64,000 nt of DNA from Acetobacter okinawensis JCM 25146 (GTDB lineage Bacteria; Pseudomonadota; Alphaproteobacteria; Acetobacterales; Acetobacteraceae). Below, one piece after another: positions 19,979 through 29,535 of this stretch (position 1 is the first letter of the stretch; the number at the start of each line of letters is the position of its first letter). A model generated the notes under the pieces. The model was not told the DNA's origin. It ran no database searches and was given only the letters and a program-made list of their open reading frames with translations. The translations under genes and the position numbers were made by a program. The stretch is from assembly GCF_000613865.1 (NCBI RefSeq), contig NZ_BAJU01000001.1, positions 1-64,000 of the forward strand, written 5' to 3'.

Positions 19979-20138
19979 TCTGGCCCATGGTCTGGGCAGG
20001 CTGTCCGGGCATGGGTTGTCCGGTCATCAGGGCGGAAAACCCTGAGTACATGGTGCAGAGCACAATAACGCCCACCATTACGGCCCCTGCAACAATGGCA
20101 ATGCGGACAACTTTTTCGGTCTTGTCTTTATCGGTCAT
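19965..20138 (-). CDS. 57-aa single-pass membrane protein
   Basis: A short protein with a charged N-terminus (MTDKDKTEKVVR), one hydrophobic helix (IAIVAGAVMVGVIVLCTMY) and a Met/Gln/Pro-rich tail. It overlaps the lipoprotein gene upstream by 11 bases and the substrate-binding protein gene downstream by 14 bases, which supports it being translated in a compact operon. Longer in-frame starts exist but lack a plausible signal. No family recognised. Confidence 0.65.
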   Translation of the reverse strand: MTDKDKTEKVVRIAIVAGAVMVGVIVLCTMYSGFSALMTGQPMPGQPAQTMGQNDGH

Positions 20139-20361
20139 ACTGAAGAGCCTGAGGGTTGCTGTCGGGTTGCCGCTGGGTTTTGCTGCGGGAGGTAGAGCCC
20201 GCCGGTGTTGCGGGCGGTCTGTACCAGTCGGGGGCAGCCTGCCCCGTATGCCTGTGTGGGCGGTAATAATGCGCATCTGGGTCTTCGGCGCAGGCGCAAA
20301 GGCCAGTCAGGGCACATGCAAACAGGGCGAGGCGAACCGGGGAGAGCGTCATCTGTTTCAT
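20128..20361 (-). CDS. Small putative lipoprotein
   Basis: A 77-aa protein with a short basic start, a hydrophobic stretch (VRLALFACALTGLCAC) and Cys residues at the end of it. LCAC is an imperfect but usable lipobox, so lipidation is plausible. The mature part is rich in Pro, Arg, Tyr and His (HYYRPHRHTG) and looks disordered. It is the first gene of a three-gene overlapping set with the small membrane protein and the peptide-binding protein. An ATG 21 codons upstream is less likely because it would place charged residues before the signal. Function unknown. Confidence 0.6.
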   Translation of the reverse strand: MKQMTLSPVRLALFACALTGLCACAEDPDAHYYRPHRHTGQAAPDWYRPPATPAGSTSRSKTQRQPDSNPQALQYDR

Positions 20362-20616
20362 GCCCGTGAGCATACGCCTAATTTTTTCGGGCGAAAAGTC
20401 TTGCCCGGTGTGGTTCATGCTCATGGCTTATGGGGGCTGCCGGTTTGGCAAATGCGGCAGGTATGGGGTGTGTGCATGTTCGTGTCTGGCGTTTGCGGGT
20501 GTGGCATGCTCGGCTCTGGCCTGTTACAAGCGGAGGCAGAAAGACGTATTTGCCATTTCCTTGCCTTATCATCGTGTTAGCAAGGGCAGAATCCGGCAGG
20601 TTTTGGAAAGAGAGGC

Positions 20617-23285
20617 ATGGGTATGGCGGTAACGGGTCTGGCTGCGATACTACTTGTAATTGCGCTTCTTCTGGTTGTTGTCAGTGCCGTACAGCCCATT
20701 GCCCGCAAGCTTGAGCTGTCCGAGACGGTGCTGCTGGCCATTGTGGGTATTATTATTGGCTCTCTGGCCGATTTTGCCCTGCGGACCTCCTATGCCTCCG
20801 CCCTGAGTGGTATTGCCGAAACCCTGCTTGATTTTCCCATAAGCAGTGAGTCGTTCCTGCTGATTTTTCTGCCTGTTCTGGTTTTTCAGGGCGCGCTGGC
20901 CATTGATGTGCGCCGCCTTGCGCACGAGGCGGCAACCGTGCTGCTGCTGGCCGTGGTGGCGGTGGCCCTGTCCACCGCCCTGATCGGCTTTGCCCTGTTT
21001 CCTTTTGCGGGCATGCCGCTTGTTGTCTGCCTGCTGCTGGGTTCCATTGTGGCCACAACGGACCCGTCCGCCGTGGCGGGTATCTTCCGTGATATCGGGG
21101 CCTCCACCCGCCTGACCCGGCTGGTCGAAGGTGAGGCGCTGCTGAACGACGCAGCGGCCATTTCCATTTTTTCCATTCTGCTGCCCTCGGTGACACTGCA
21201 CCGCGCTATCCACCCGGGTGATGCGGTGATCTCGTTTGTGGTCTCCTTTGCGAGTGCGCTGGTGGTCGGGGTAGTGTGCGGGCGGCTTACGCTGGTCATG
21301 ATGTCAGCGATCGGCAGTTCAGCGGCAGAAATTACGCTCAGTGTTGCCCTACCTTATGTTGTGTACATCCTGTCAGATGAATTTCTGGGGGTGTCGGGCG
21401 TGGTGGCAACTGCCGCTGCTGGGCTGACGCTCTCTGTTTACGGGCCATCAACCGTGCGGCCCCAGACATGGCTGTTCCTTAACCAGTTGTGGCAGCAGTT
21501 GGTGTTCTGGGCGGGGTCTTTGGTGTTTGTGCTGGCGTCCATGCTGGTGCCACATCTGCTGGTGGGTATGACCCGCTGGGACTGGGTCCTTATTCTGATA
21601 GCCAGTGTCGCAGGGCTTACGGCGCGTGCCGCTGTGGTGTTTGGTATGCTGCCACTACTGGCATGGTCGCGCCTGTCCCCCCCTGTGCCCACGCCGTTCA
21701 AGGTGACAATGGTGTGGGGGGGGCTGCGTGGTGCCATTACGCTGGCCCTAGCGCTGGCCGTGACAGAAAACGAGCACGTGGCAACACCCATTGCCCATTT
21801 TGTAGGTATTATTGCCACAGGCTTTGTGCTGATAACCCTGCTTGTTAACGGCACCACCCTGCGGTCGCTTGTCCTGTTCCTTAAGCTGGACCAGCTTTCT
21901 CCTATTGATGAGGCCATGCGCCATCAGGTTCTGGGCATTGGTCTGGGCAATGTGCGCGAACGTGCCAAAAAACTGGGGGGGAGCTGGGTTTTGGTGCGGA
22001 TGCCACGCGCCCGGTCATTGAGCAGATTGAACGCCGAGCAGTGGAGGAACAGGCTGCCAACGTGTTCGATCAGGCCCTGTCCGATACGCAGCGCGTCAAC
22101 CTGGCGCTGATCACCATTGCCAGTCAGGAGCGCTCCTTGCTGCTGGACCTGTTCCGCATGCAGGGGCTGTCCCGCAGGGTGATGGAAACCCTGCTGCGTT
22201 CGTCCGAAGCGGCTATTGATGGCGCACGGCTGGAGGGGCGCCTGGGGTATGTGCGTGCCCTGCGGCGCAGGCTCAGCCCGTCATTCCGGTTTGATCTGGC
22301 CCAGTGGGTGCATAATTACCTGCGTTGGGATAGGCCGTTGATGCTGTGCATGGCTGAACGGTTTGAAATGCTGATGGTCGCGCATTTTATTTCCATCTCG
22401 CTCACCCGGTTCATGCGCGAGCGGCTTGAGCCCACACTGGGCAGTCGTATTGGAGAAATTGTGGCCGAGGTGCTCTCACGCCAGCGCAAGCTGCTGGATG
22501 AGGCGCTGGAAACCCTGCGTCTGCATTACCATGGTTATGCAGAGGCATTGGAGAACCGCATTTTCCGCCAGATCGCCCTGCGGCTGGAAGGGGAGGAATA
22601 CGATACCCTGCTCGCTGAATCCCTGATCAGTGATGAACTCAACCGCGAACTGCTCAAGGAACTGGAACGGCGCAGGCACCGTCTGGACAAGCGACTGAGT
22701 TTTGACCTGCGCAGCGGGATTGAGGACAGGATTAAAAATGCTGCCGTCTTCCGTGGCTTGCCTGGGGCGGAGTTGCATGACCTTGCGACGACCACATCCC
22801 TGCGCTTTGTTGCTCCGCAGGAACTGCTGTGCCGCAAGGGGCAGAAGATGCGCTATGTCTACTTCATCAGTGCAGGGCTGGTGGAAGCGCATGTAGCCGG
22901 TGTGGATGAACTGTATGGGGCAGGGGATCTGCTTGGCGCGCAGGAGGCCCTGAACCGCTGGCGGTGCGTGGGCAATGTGCGTGCCGTGCAGTTCGGGCAT
23001 TTTATGGCCATCAAGGCATCACGCTTCAAGCGTCTGGTGGATGACTACCCGGTTGTGCTGGAAAATATTGAGACCATCCTGCGCAAGAGGGAGGCCGGGG
23101 AACGCCCGACATCACTCCTGCCAAAACGCAAGATCGCAGCTATGGATGAGGATGGTCTGGCGGCCCGCGCCCTGCTTGCTCCAGAGCGGGAAGTGCTGGC
23201 CCTTATGCCGCCAGACAGTCCACACCAGTCACAGGCGTCTGATGAGCAGGAAGCATCCTTGGGCAAAGATGCAGGCGTGGAGTAA
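20617..23285 (+). pseudogene. CPA1-type cation/proton antiporter with C-terminal cyclic-nucleotide-binding domain (frameshifted)
   Basis: The N-terminal 440 residues form a 12-13-helix NhaP/NHE antiporter with TTDPSAVAGI and the ND site in EGEALLNDAAAI, expected to exchange Na+ or K+ for H+ across the inner membrane. The C-terminal half is a long helical cytoplasmic region (about 460-690) followed by a cyclic-nucleotide-binding-like domain (about 700-820; FRGLPGAELHDLA, then VAPQELLCRKGQKMRYVYFI). The frame breaks in the G run at 21975-21981. With eight G instead of seven the junction reads KKLGGELGFGADATRPVIEQ and the protein is about 889 aa. The layout resembles plant SOS1. A real polymorphic G tract is possible, but sequence error fits the rest of the window better. 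Confidence 0.85.
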
Positions 23286-23324
23286 ACGTTCCGCGCCTGC
23301 CCGTGTGGGCGTGCTGCCCCTGTT

Positions 23325-23855
23325 CTAGCGCGCGTTGCTCTGGCGCAGGGCCAGACCGAACTGCACCCAGCCAATGCCGCTGGCAATCAGTTCAACGGCA
23401 ATAAAGGTGCCAATCAGCCACAGACCGGACCACGGCAGGGTGATGTACAGACACACGCCAACCGCAAGGCTGATCAGCCCGCTGGCCAGAATAATGCCCC
23501 AGCCCGGCAGACCGCGGTACTGCAATGCCATGACAGCGCGCAGAACACCCACGACAATAAAACAGACAGAAGCAAATACCGTAATGGCAACAGAGCCGGA
23601 AACAGGCTCCTTGATCAGCAGCGCGCCGGCAATAATGTAAAGCCCGCCACAGAGCAGGGAGAACAGAAAGCCGCCCCAGTCCTTGACTGCAAGGGCATGC
23701 ACACCCTGCATGATCCCGGCAAAAATAAGCAGGCCCCCAATAAACATGGTGCTTGCGAGGGTCACGGACACGGCATCAATACAGGCGACAAAGCCGAGTA
23801 TGACCAATGCAATGCCCAATACAACAAAAAAGGCCCATTTATGTGCGAATGGCAT
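23325..23855 (-). CDS. HdeD-family membrane protein (DUF308)
   Basis: A 176-aa integral membrane protein with about six hydrophobic segments, for example FFVVLGIALVILGFVACIDA, STMFIGGLLIFAGIMQGVHA and GWGIILASGLISLAVGVCL. The repeated pattern of paired helices with short Gly-rich turns is that of the DUF308/HdeD family, known in E. coli for acid resistance at high cell density. I chose the ATG at 23855 because AAGGA precedes it by about 8 bases; a longer in-frame reading overlaps rpsD antisense and is spurious. It is divergent from rpsD. A role in acid tolerance would suit an acetic acid bacterium but is inference. Confidence 0.85.
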   Translation of the reverse strand: MPFAHKWAFFVVLGIALVILGFVACIDAVSVTLASTMFIGGLLIFAGIMQGVHALAVKDWGGFLFSLLCGGLYIIAGALLIKEPVSGSVAITVFASVCFIVVGVLRAVMALQYRGLPGWGIILASGLISLAVGVCLYITLPWSGLWLIGTFIAVELIASGIGWVQFGLALRQSNAR

Positions 23856-23973
23856 GGAGTTTATCCTTGCAGCCAGAGTAAAGTATGGTGTTCTGATAGT
23901 ATGGTGCCACAGGTTAATACAAAGCAAAAACGGTCCGTCATGCCTAAATCCATACGAACTGGCGTGGCTTTGG

Positions 23974-24002
23974 TTGACATGGCGGGAGTGTTCTCGTAAA
24001 TC
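23974..24002 (+). promoter_or_regulatory. Candidate promoter for rpsD
   Basis: TTGACA at 23974-23979 is followed 17 bases later by TAAATC at 23997-24002, a good match to the vegetative sigma-factor consensus. It lies about 150 bases before the rpsD start, leaving a leader with a hairpin. The rest of the 23856-24155 gap shows no gene. Confidence 0.5.
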
Positions 24003-24109
24003 CTGCGGCCATTGCCGGGAATGTGGACAGACCGGCCAGCGCCTTTTTGCTGGTAATGCGGTATGCGCCCGCTCCGATCCGTGGTGGACGGAGACTACCG
24101 GTGTAATGA

Positions 24110-24130
24110 CGGGCTGTTTCTCCCAGCCCG
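24110..24130 (+). promoter_or_regulatory. Hairpin in the rpsD leader
   Basis: CGGGCTG at 24110-24116 pairs with CAGCCCG at 24124-24130 across a pyrimidine-rich 7-base loop, 25 bases before the rpsD start codon. S4 controls its own mRNA in other bacteria, so a regulatory role is possible, but nothing here proves it. Confidence 0.35.
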
Positions 24131-24155
24131 CCTGTTGAGAGATGAAGAGCGCACT

Positions 24156-24773
24156 ATGAGCAAGCGCCTTGAGAGCAAATATAAAATCAACCGCCGCCTT
24201 GGCGTAAACCTGTGGGGCCGTGCAAAGTCCCCCGTTAACCGTCGTGAATACGGTCCGGGTCAGCATGGTCAGCGCCGCAAGGGCAAGCCTTCCGACTTCT
24301 CTGTCCAGCTGATGGCCAAGCAGAAGCTCAAAGGCTACTACGGCAACATCACGGAAAAGCAGTTCCGCCGTTACTATCAGGAAGCCGTGCGTCGCAAAGG
24401 CGATACGTCTGAAAACCTGATCAACCTGCTCGAACGTCGTCTGGACGCGGTGATCTACCGCATGAAGTTCGCAATCACTCCGTTTGCGGCTCGCCAGTTC
24501 ATCAGCCATGGCCACATTCTGGTCAACGGCCGCAAGCTGAACATCCCGTCCTACATCGTTAAAGATGGTGACGTGATTGAAGTGCGCGAAAAGTCCAAGC
24601 AGCTTGCCATCGTTCTGGATGCAACACAGTCCGCTGAGCGCGACGTGCCGGAATACATGGAAGTCGATCATCGCCAGATGAAGGGCACGTTCCTGCGTGG
24701 CCCGCAGCTTTCCGATGTGCCGTATCCGGTGCAGATGGAACCGAACCTGGTGGTCGAATTCTACTCCCGTTAA
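24156..24773 (+). CDS. rpsD: 30S ribosomal protein S4
   Basis: S4 nucleates assembly of the 30S body by binding 16S rRNA. The 205-aa product has the alphaproteobacterial start [20 protein letters not shown], then [16 protein letters not shown], and the S4 RNA-binding domain [13 protein letters not shown]-like region with [21 protein letters not shown]. It ends in the family tail [10 protein letters not shown]. The chosen ATG is the one preceding SKRLES; an in-frame start 31 codons upstream would add residues from the leader. It stands alone with its own promoter candidate and terminator. Confidence 0.98.
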   Translation: MSKRLESKYKINRRLGVNLWGRAKSPVNRREYGPGQHGQRRKGKPSDFSVQLMAKQKLKGYYGNITEKQFRRYYQEAVRRKGDTSENLINLLERRLDAVIYRMKFAITPFAARQFISHGHILVNGRKLNIPSYIVKDGDVIEVREKSKQLAIVLDATQSAERDVPEYMEVDHRQMKGTFLRGPQLSDVPYPVQMEPNLVVEFYSR

Positions 24774-24799
24774 TCGGGAACTCCGGTTCGACCTGTGGA

Positions 24800-24845
24800 C
24801 GCCGGGTGGAGGGGTTTTCTCTCCATCCGGCGTTTGCCGTTTTTA
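24800..24845 (+). terminator. Rho-independent terminator of rpsD
   Basis: CGCCGGGTGGAG at 24800-24811 pairs with CTCCATCCGGCG at 24821-24832 (one G-U pair), followed by TTTGCCGTTTTTA. It separates rpsD from prfC. Confidence 0.88.
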
Positions 24846-24873
24846 TTCATGCCAGATGCTCCGGAACTGATTT

Positions 24874-26420
24874 ATGTCTGATACCGCCAATCCTGAACTG
24901 GGTAAGGAAATTGTCCGTCGTCGTACGTTTGCGATCATCTCGCACCCTGACGCCGGTAAAACCACACTGACCGAGCGCATCCTGCGTGCCGGTGGTGCCA
25001 TTCAGCTGGCGGGGAATGTGCGGGCCAAGGGCGAACGCCGCCGCACACGCTCGGACTGGATGGCCATTGAGCGCGATCGCGGGATTTCCGTTGTCAGCTC
25101 GGTCATGACGTTTGATTACGGCGGCTGCGTGTTCAACCTGCTGGACACGCCCGGACATGAAGACTTCTCCGAAGATACTTACCGGACCCTGACAGCCGTT
25201 GACTCGGCAGTTATGGTGATCGACGCGGCCAAGGGGATAGAAGACCGGACACGCAAACTGTTCGAAATCTGCCGCCTGCGTGATATTCCCATTGTCACCT
25301 TCATCAACAAGATGGACCGCGAGGCACAGGACCCCTTTGCCCTGCTGGACGAAATTGCGTCCTCTCTGGCGCTGGACACATGCCCTGCACATGGCCTGTT
25401 GGCCGTGCCGCCACCTTTGTGGGCACGTATGACCTGCTCAACGGCAAACTCAACACCCTTACCCCGCTGGCGGAGAGTGATGAGCGGCTGACGCAGATGC
25501 GCGAGGAGCTGGAACTGGCAGAGGCTGCCCTGCCGGAGTTTGACCGCGAGTCATTTGATGCGGGCCATCTGACCCCGGTCTTTTTTGGGAGCGCCATTAA
25601 GGAAATTGGTGTGACCGACCTGCTGGACGCGCTGGTGGCTTTTGGGCCGTCTCCCCGTGCGCAGGCGGCGGAAAACCGGACAGTAACGGCCGATGAGCCG
25701 GGTATGACGGCGCTGGTGTTCAAAATTCAGGCCAACATGGACCCCAACCACCGTGACCGTATTGCTTTTGCCCGTATCTGCTCGGGCAGGCTGACGCGGG
25801 GGATGAAGCTCCGGCACACCCGCACGGGCAAGAGCTTTGCCGTCCATACGCCCCAGTTCTTTTTTGCTCAGGACCGGCATCTGGCCGAAGAAGCCTTTGC
25901 GGGCGATGTGGTGGGCATTCCCAACCACGGCACCCTGCGCATTGGGGACACGCTGACCGAGGGCGAAGATATCCGCTTTACGGGCGTGCCCCATTTTGCC
26001 CCAGAAATCCTGCGCCGGGTGCGGCTGGATGATGCCATGAAGGCCAAAAAGCTCAAGCAGGCTCTGGTACAACTGGCGGAGGAAGGGGTGGTCCAGCTCT
26101 TCAGGCCGCAAGATGGCGCGCCCCCCATTGTGGGTGTGGTGGGTACACTCCAGCTTGATGTGTTGCAGGCACGCCTGCGGGCGGAATACGGTGTTGGTAT
26201 TGGCTTTGATTCCACACCCTTCTCCCTTGCCCGCTGGATTACCGGCCCGCGTGATAAAATTGAGGCGTTTACCGCATCCAACCGCTCGGCCATGGCGGAT
26301 GATCTGGATGATGACCCGGTTTTTCTGGCGACATCCAACTTCATGATGCGCCGGACCGAGGAGCAGAACCCCGACATCAGGTTCCATGACATCAAACAGA
26401 TCGGGATTGAAATCGGCTAG
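24874..26420 (+). pseudogene. prfC: Peptide chain release factor 3 (frameshifted)
   Basis: RF3 is a translational GTPase that recycles RF1 and RF2 from the ribosome. The G domain is intact at the N-terminus: G1 [11 protein letters not shown], the switch region [12 protein letters not shown]3 [16 protein letters not shown] and G4 NKMDRE. The frame then breaks near 25388. One frame reads [10 protein letters not shown] and the other [17 protein letters not shown] single missing C (GCCACATGG instead of GCACATGG) gives [13 protein letters not shown], the expected RF3 sequence, and a protein of about 515 aa. The C-terminal part with PQFFFAQDR and FHDIKQIGIEIG looks normal. A sequencing error is the likeliest cause, although RF3 is not essential in all bacteria. 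Confidence 0.9.
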
Positions 26421-26518
26421 GCATATCCGCCTCTGTGCATGTTGGGGCATGAGTTAAAAAACCTTGGGCGGGGCAGGGGGCACACCTGCCACCCATATGT
26501 GGGGGAGCGGACGCACAG

Positions 26519-27424
26519 GTGTTTTTGCGGCAACTCAGTTACCTGATCGCACTGGAGCAGCACCGCCATTTTTCCCGCGCGGCACAGGCATGTGGCGTCT
26601 CCCAGCCTGCTCTGTCGTCCGCTATCCGGCAGTTGGAAAATGAGCTGGGCATTACCATCATCAACCGCAACCGTCGCTTTTTCGGGCTGACGGAGGAAGG
26701 GCAGCGTGTTCTGATCTGGGCACGCAAAACCTTGGCGGATCTGGACAGCCTGCGTCAGGAGGCCGCTTTTGCGCAGGATGTAGCCGGTGGGTTTGTCTCC
26801 ATTGGCGTTATGCCGCAGGGGGTGCAGGTTGTGCCTTTGCTGCTGGAGCATTTTCGCAGCGCTGTGCCAGCCCTGCGGGTTGAGGTGACCGTGTACCCCA
26901 ATGCGGAAATTCTGCACCAGCTCAGGGAACAGCGGATTCAGTTAGGGCTGATGTATCTGGACCAGGTGCCCAAGGATGGACCGTTTGAAGTCCAGCGCCT
27001 GTATGCAGAGCAATATGTGCTGATTGCAGCGCCATCCATCCCCCTGCCTGCTGGGCGGGAGTGCGGGTGGCAGCAGGCGGCAGCCCTGCCGCTGGGCCTG
27101 CTCAGCCGCAACATGCACAGCAGACAACTGGTGGACGCCTGTTTTGCGCAGGCCGGGGTGGCCCCCCGCGTTATGCTGGAAACAAATGTGCTGGAATTGC
27201 TGCATGCGGAAATAATGGCGGGTAAGGTTGCCGGGGTCATGCCTGTTTCTGCCCTGCCAGAACGTGTGGGGGCGCTCGGGCCATTGCAGGTGCGCAGGCT
27301 TGACCCTTCTCCCGCGCCAGAAGTCGGCCTGCTGCGCCTGAACCAGCCCAATTCCACCGCGTTGCTTACCCGGCTGTGGCATGTTGCCACTGCTCTGGAG
27401 CTGGATAACATTTACGCCACTTAG
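26519..27424 (+). CDS. LysR-family transcriptional regulator
   Basis: A 301-aa regulator starting with GTG at 26519. The N-terminal winged helix-turn-helix is clear (LRQLSYLIALEQHRHFSRAA, then VSQPALSSAIRQLENELG). The effector domain occupies about residues 90-300 (GFVSIGVMPQGVQVVPLLL). It lacks an obvious pair of redox-active Cys as in OxyR, so I do not assign a signal. The next gene is a FUSC efflux protein in the same direction, and a perfect LysR-type T-N11-A palindrome lies between them at 27442-27456. Control of the efflux gene in response to an aromatic or weak acid is a reasonable inference. Confidence 0.9.
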   Translation: MFLRQLSYLIALEQHRHFSRAAQACGVSQPALSSAIRQLENELGITIINRNRRFFGLTEEGQRVLIWARKTLADLDSLRQEAAFAQDVAGGFVSIGVMPQGVQVVPLLLEHFRSAVPALRVEVTVYPNAEILHQLREQRIQLGLMYLDQVPKDGPFEVQRLYAEQYVLIAAPSIPLPAGRECGWQQAAALPLGLLSRNMHSRQLVDACFAQAGVAPRVMLETNVLELLHAEIMAGKVAGVMPVSALPERVGALGPLQVRRLDPSPAPEVGLLRLNQPNSTALLTRLWHVATALELDNIYAT

Positions 27425-27441
27425 CAGATGGTGTCTTCATT

Positions 27442-27456
27442 ATAAGCATTGCTTAT
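27442..27456. promoter_or_regulatory. LysR-type operator (T-N11-A palindrome)
   Basis: ATAAGC at 27442-27447 and GCTTAT at 27451-27456 form a perfect inverted repeat with a 3-base spacer. The inner sequence TAAGCATTGCTTA is a T-N11-A motif as recognised by LysR regulators. It is 18 bases after the LysR gene and 85 bases before the FUSC gene. Confidence 0.6.
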
Positions 27457-27540
27457 GATTTTATCAGAACAATCGCTTGGACTTATAGGGGCTGCCTGAA
27501 CATCGTGCGGCTTTCCTCTGCTGGCTGAGTACAACGCATC

Positions 27541-29460
27541 ATGAGCAATATGGACCCCGATGCCAGTATGCCCCCGGCCCATCGGTTCGGGGGCGCGTAC
27601 TTGCTTGCTCTTTGGCAAGCGCTGGGCATGCAGTCCTCGGGTAAGCTGAAGTGGCTGCTGGCCCCGTCGTGGGGAGATGTGGCGTTTGCCGTCCGCTCGG
27701 CTTTTGCCGCAGGCTTGTCCCTTGTTATTGCTATGGGCATGGAAATGGACAGCCCCCAGTGGGCGCCATTGACCGTGTGGGTCGTTGCGCAGTCCTCCCG
27801 GGGGGAGAGCCTGTCCAAGGCGCGCTGGCGTATTGCGGGCACGGTGCTGGGCTGCTGCGTGGCTGTGGGGCTCATAGCCGCTTTGCCGCAAAGTCCGGCC
27901 CTGTTTTTTGGTGTGCTGGCATGCTGGATTGGCCTGTGCTGCGGCATGGCCACTTTTTTGGAAGGTTATAAAGCCTACGGGCTGGTGTTGACCGGGTTTA
28001 CCTCTGCCATCGTGGCGACTGGCGCCATTATGCAACCCGATCAGGTCTTTGATATCGCTCTGTCACGCGGCACCTATATTGTGCTCGGTGTGGTGTGCGA
28101 GGCGCTACTGGCGCTGCTGTTCATGCCCGGTTTGCATGCCCGTGCGCGTGCGCGGCTTAAAACCCGGCTGGATGCGGCACAGGCACTGGTGCGCAAACGG
28201 GTGGACTGTCTGGTGGAGGGGCACCTCACCACGGAGCTGGACCAGAGCCCGCTCCTGGGCGAACTGACGGCAGCAGGCAGCCGTATTGAATATGATGCGC
28301 TGGAGGCAGGCGGCTACGGGCATATGGCTGACCATGCCCGTGCGGCACTCGCAGGCCTGCTGGTCCTGCTGGCTCGGGCGGAAGGGCTGGCGACCCTTAA
28401 ACTGCTGCCAGCAGACAAGGTGCCAACGTCTATCCGTAAGGATGAATGGGCCGTCCGTGAGCATGTGGAGGCATGCCTGAGCCACAGGCGGGGTGACCGC
28501 TTCCGCTTTCGTATCCGCTCCCGCAGGCATGCGCTGGAGGCGGTGGAAAACGGGGTCCGGGCGTGTGCGGGTATTCTGGTCGGCTGGCTGCTGTGGGAGG
28601 TCACGGCATGGCCTTCGGGGCCGACCTTCATGTCTTTGCTCGCACTGGTGTATGGGCTGCTGGCCACGCGGGAAAACCCCGTTGTGGCCTCGGCCCCGTT
28701 TTTCAGGGGGGCGGTATGGTGCGTGCTGGTAGCCGGGGTGTATGTCACTCTGGTATTGCCCGCGCTGAACACACCGGAAATGCTGGTCCTGCTAATGATG
28801 GTGCCTATGGTCATAGGAGGGCTGGCTGCGCGTAACCCGGCTACGGCGGGCTATGCTTTTTCGTTCAACATGTTTCTGCCAGTCCTGATGGGGCCGAATA
28901 ATCAGGGGCGGTATGACGAGGTTTCGTTCTTTAACGCCTCTCTGGCATTTTTGGGGGCTGTGCTGGTGGCGGGGTGGACGTACCGCACGGTTCTGCCTTT
29001 TAGGCCGGATTCCCACATGCTGCGCACTGCGCTCTGGAGCAGCAGGCAGTTGCAGGGGCTGGCATCGGCCAATAGCCGGGTGTCGGTTTACCAGTGGTTA
29101 TCGGGCAATGCGGATAGTCTGGTGCGCATTATGCGCAATGCGCAGGGTATTGCCCTGCCACGGCGCAATGCTTTTGCCCGCCAGCAGTTCTCGGGCATGG
29201 TCAGTGGCATGCATGTCATTCTGCTGCGCGAACTGGCGCTGGCTCCCACGACCCCACCAGCCGTGCAACGCGCCTTACGGGCGTTTTTACGGCACTGGGA
29301 GCATGATGACGGCACACTTGTAACCCGTCAGGCGGCTTCTACCGCACGCTGGTTGGAGCGGCAAGTTGCGCATATGCCCCCGCAGCAGCAGGAAATATTC
29401 GAGCATGCTCTGGTCAGCCTCCGGCTACTGGCCTGCGCGCAGCCTGTGGACCTGCCATAA
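27541..29460 (+). CDS. FUSC-family efflux membrane protein (AaeB-like)
   Basis: The 639-aa protein shows the fusaric-acid-resistance/AaeB layout: a first membrane block at about residues 50-200 (FAAGLSLVIAMGMEMDSPQW, then APLTVWVVAQSSRGESLSKA), a cytoplasmic helical region (about 210-330) and a second membrane block at about 345-500. The motif RWRIAGTVLG just after the first helices is typical. Relatives export aromatic carboxylic acids or fusaric acid across the inner membrane, usually with a membrane-fusion partner, which is absent here. The upstream LysR gene and operator suggest ligand-induced expression. The substrate cannot be read from sequence. A terminator belonging to the convergent gene follows at once. 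Confidence 0.88.
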   Translation: MSNMDPDASMPPAHRFGGAYLLALWQALGMQSSGKLKWLLAPSWGDVAFAVRSAFAAGLSLVIAMGMEMDSPQWAPLTVWVVAQSSRGESLSKARWRIAGTVLGCCVAVGLIAALPQSPALFFGVLACWIGLCCGMATFLEGYKAYGLVLTGFTSAIVATGAIMQPDQVFDIALSRGTYIVLGVVCEALLALLFMPGLHARARARLKTRLDAAQALVRKRVDCLVEGHLTTELDQSPLLGELTAAGSRIEYDALEAGGYGHMADHARAALAGLLVLLARAEGLATLKLLPADKVPTSIRKDEWAVREHVEACLSHRRGDRFRFRIRSRRHALEAVENGVRACAGILVGWLLWEVTAWPSGPTFMSLLALVYGLLATRENPVVASAPFFRGAVWCVLVAGVYVTLVLPALNTPEMLVLLMMVPMVIGGLAARNPATAGYAFSFNMFLPVLMGPNNQGRYDEVSFFNASLAFLGAVLVAGWTYRTVLPFRPDSHMLRTALWSSRQLQGLASANSRVSVYQWLSGNADSLVRIMRNAQGIALPRRNAFARQQFSGMVSGMHVILLRELALAPTTPPAVQRALRAFLRHWEHDDGTLVTRQAASTARWLERQVAHMPPQQQEIFEHALVSLRLLACAQPVDLP

Positions 29461-29483
29461 AAAAAGGGGTGCCGGAGCACCCC
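29459..29483 (-). terminator. Rho-independent terminator of the isocitrate dehydrogenase gene
   Basis: GGGGTGC at 29466-29472 pairs with GCACCCC at 29477-29483 with a 4-base loop. On the minus strand the stem is followed by seven T. It may also end the FUSC transcript. Confidence 0.85.
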
Positions 29484-29535
29484 CGCTGCCGCCTTTTTGC
29501 CGCCGGACACGCCCGCGGCAAAAGTTGCGTGGACC

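Noticed and set aside
23856-24671. N-terminal extension of the HdeD-like gene across rpsD
   Set aside because: The extended frame is antisense to rpsD and its leader. The HdeD start at 23855 has a proper ribosome-binding site and begins the first hydrophobic segment.
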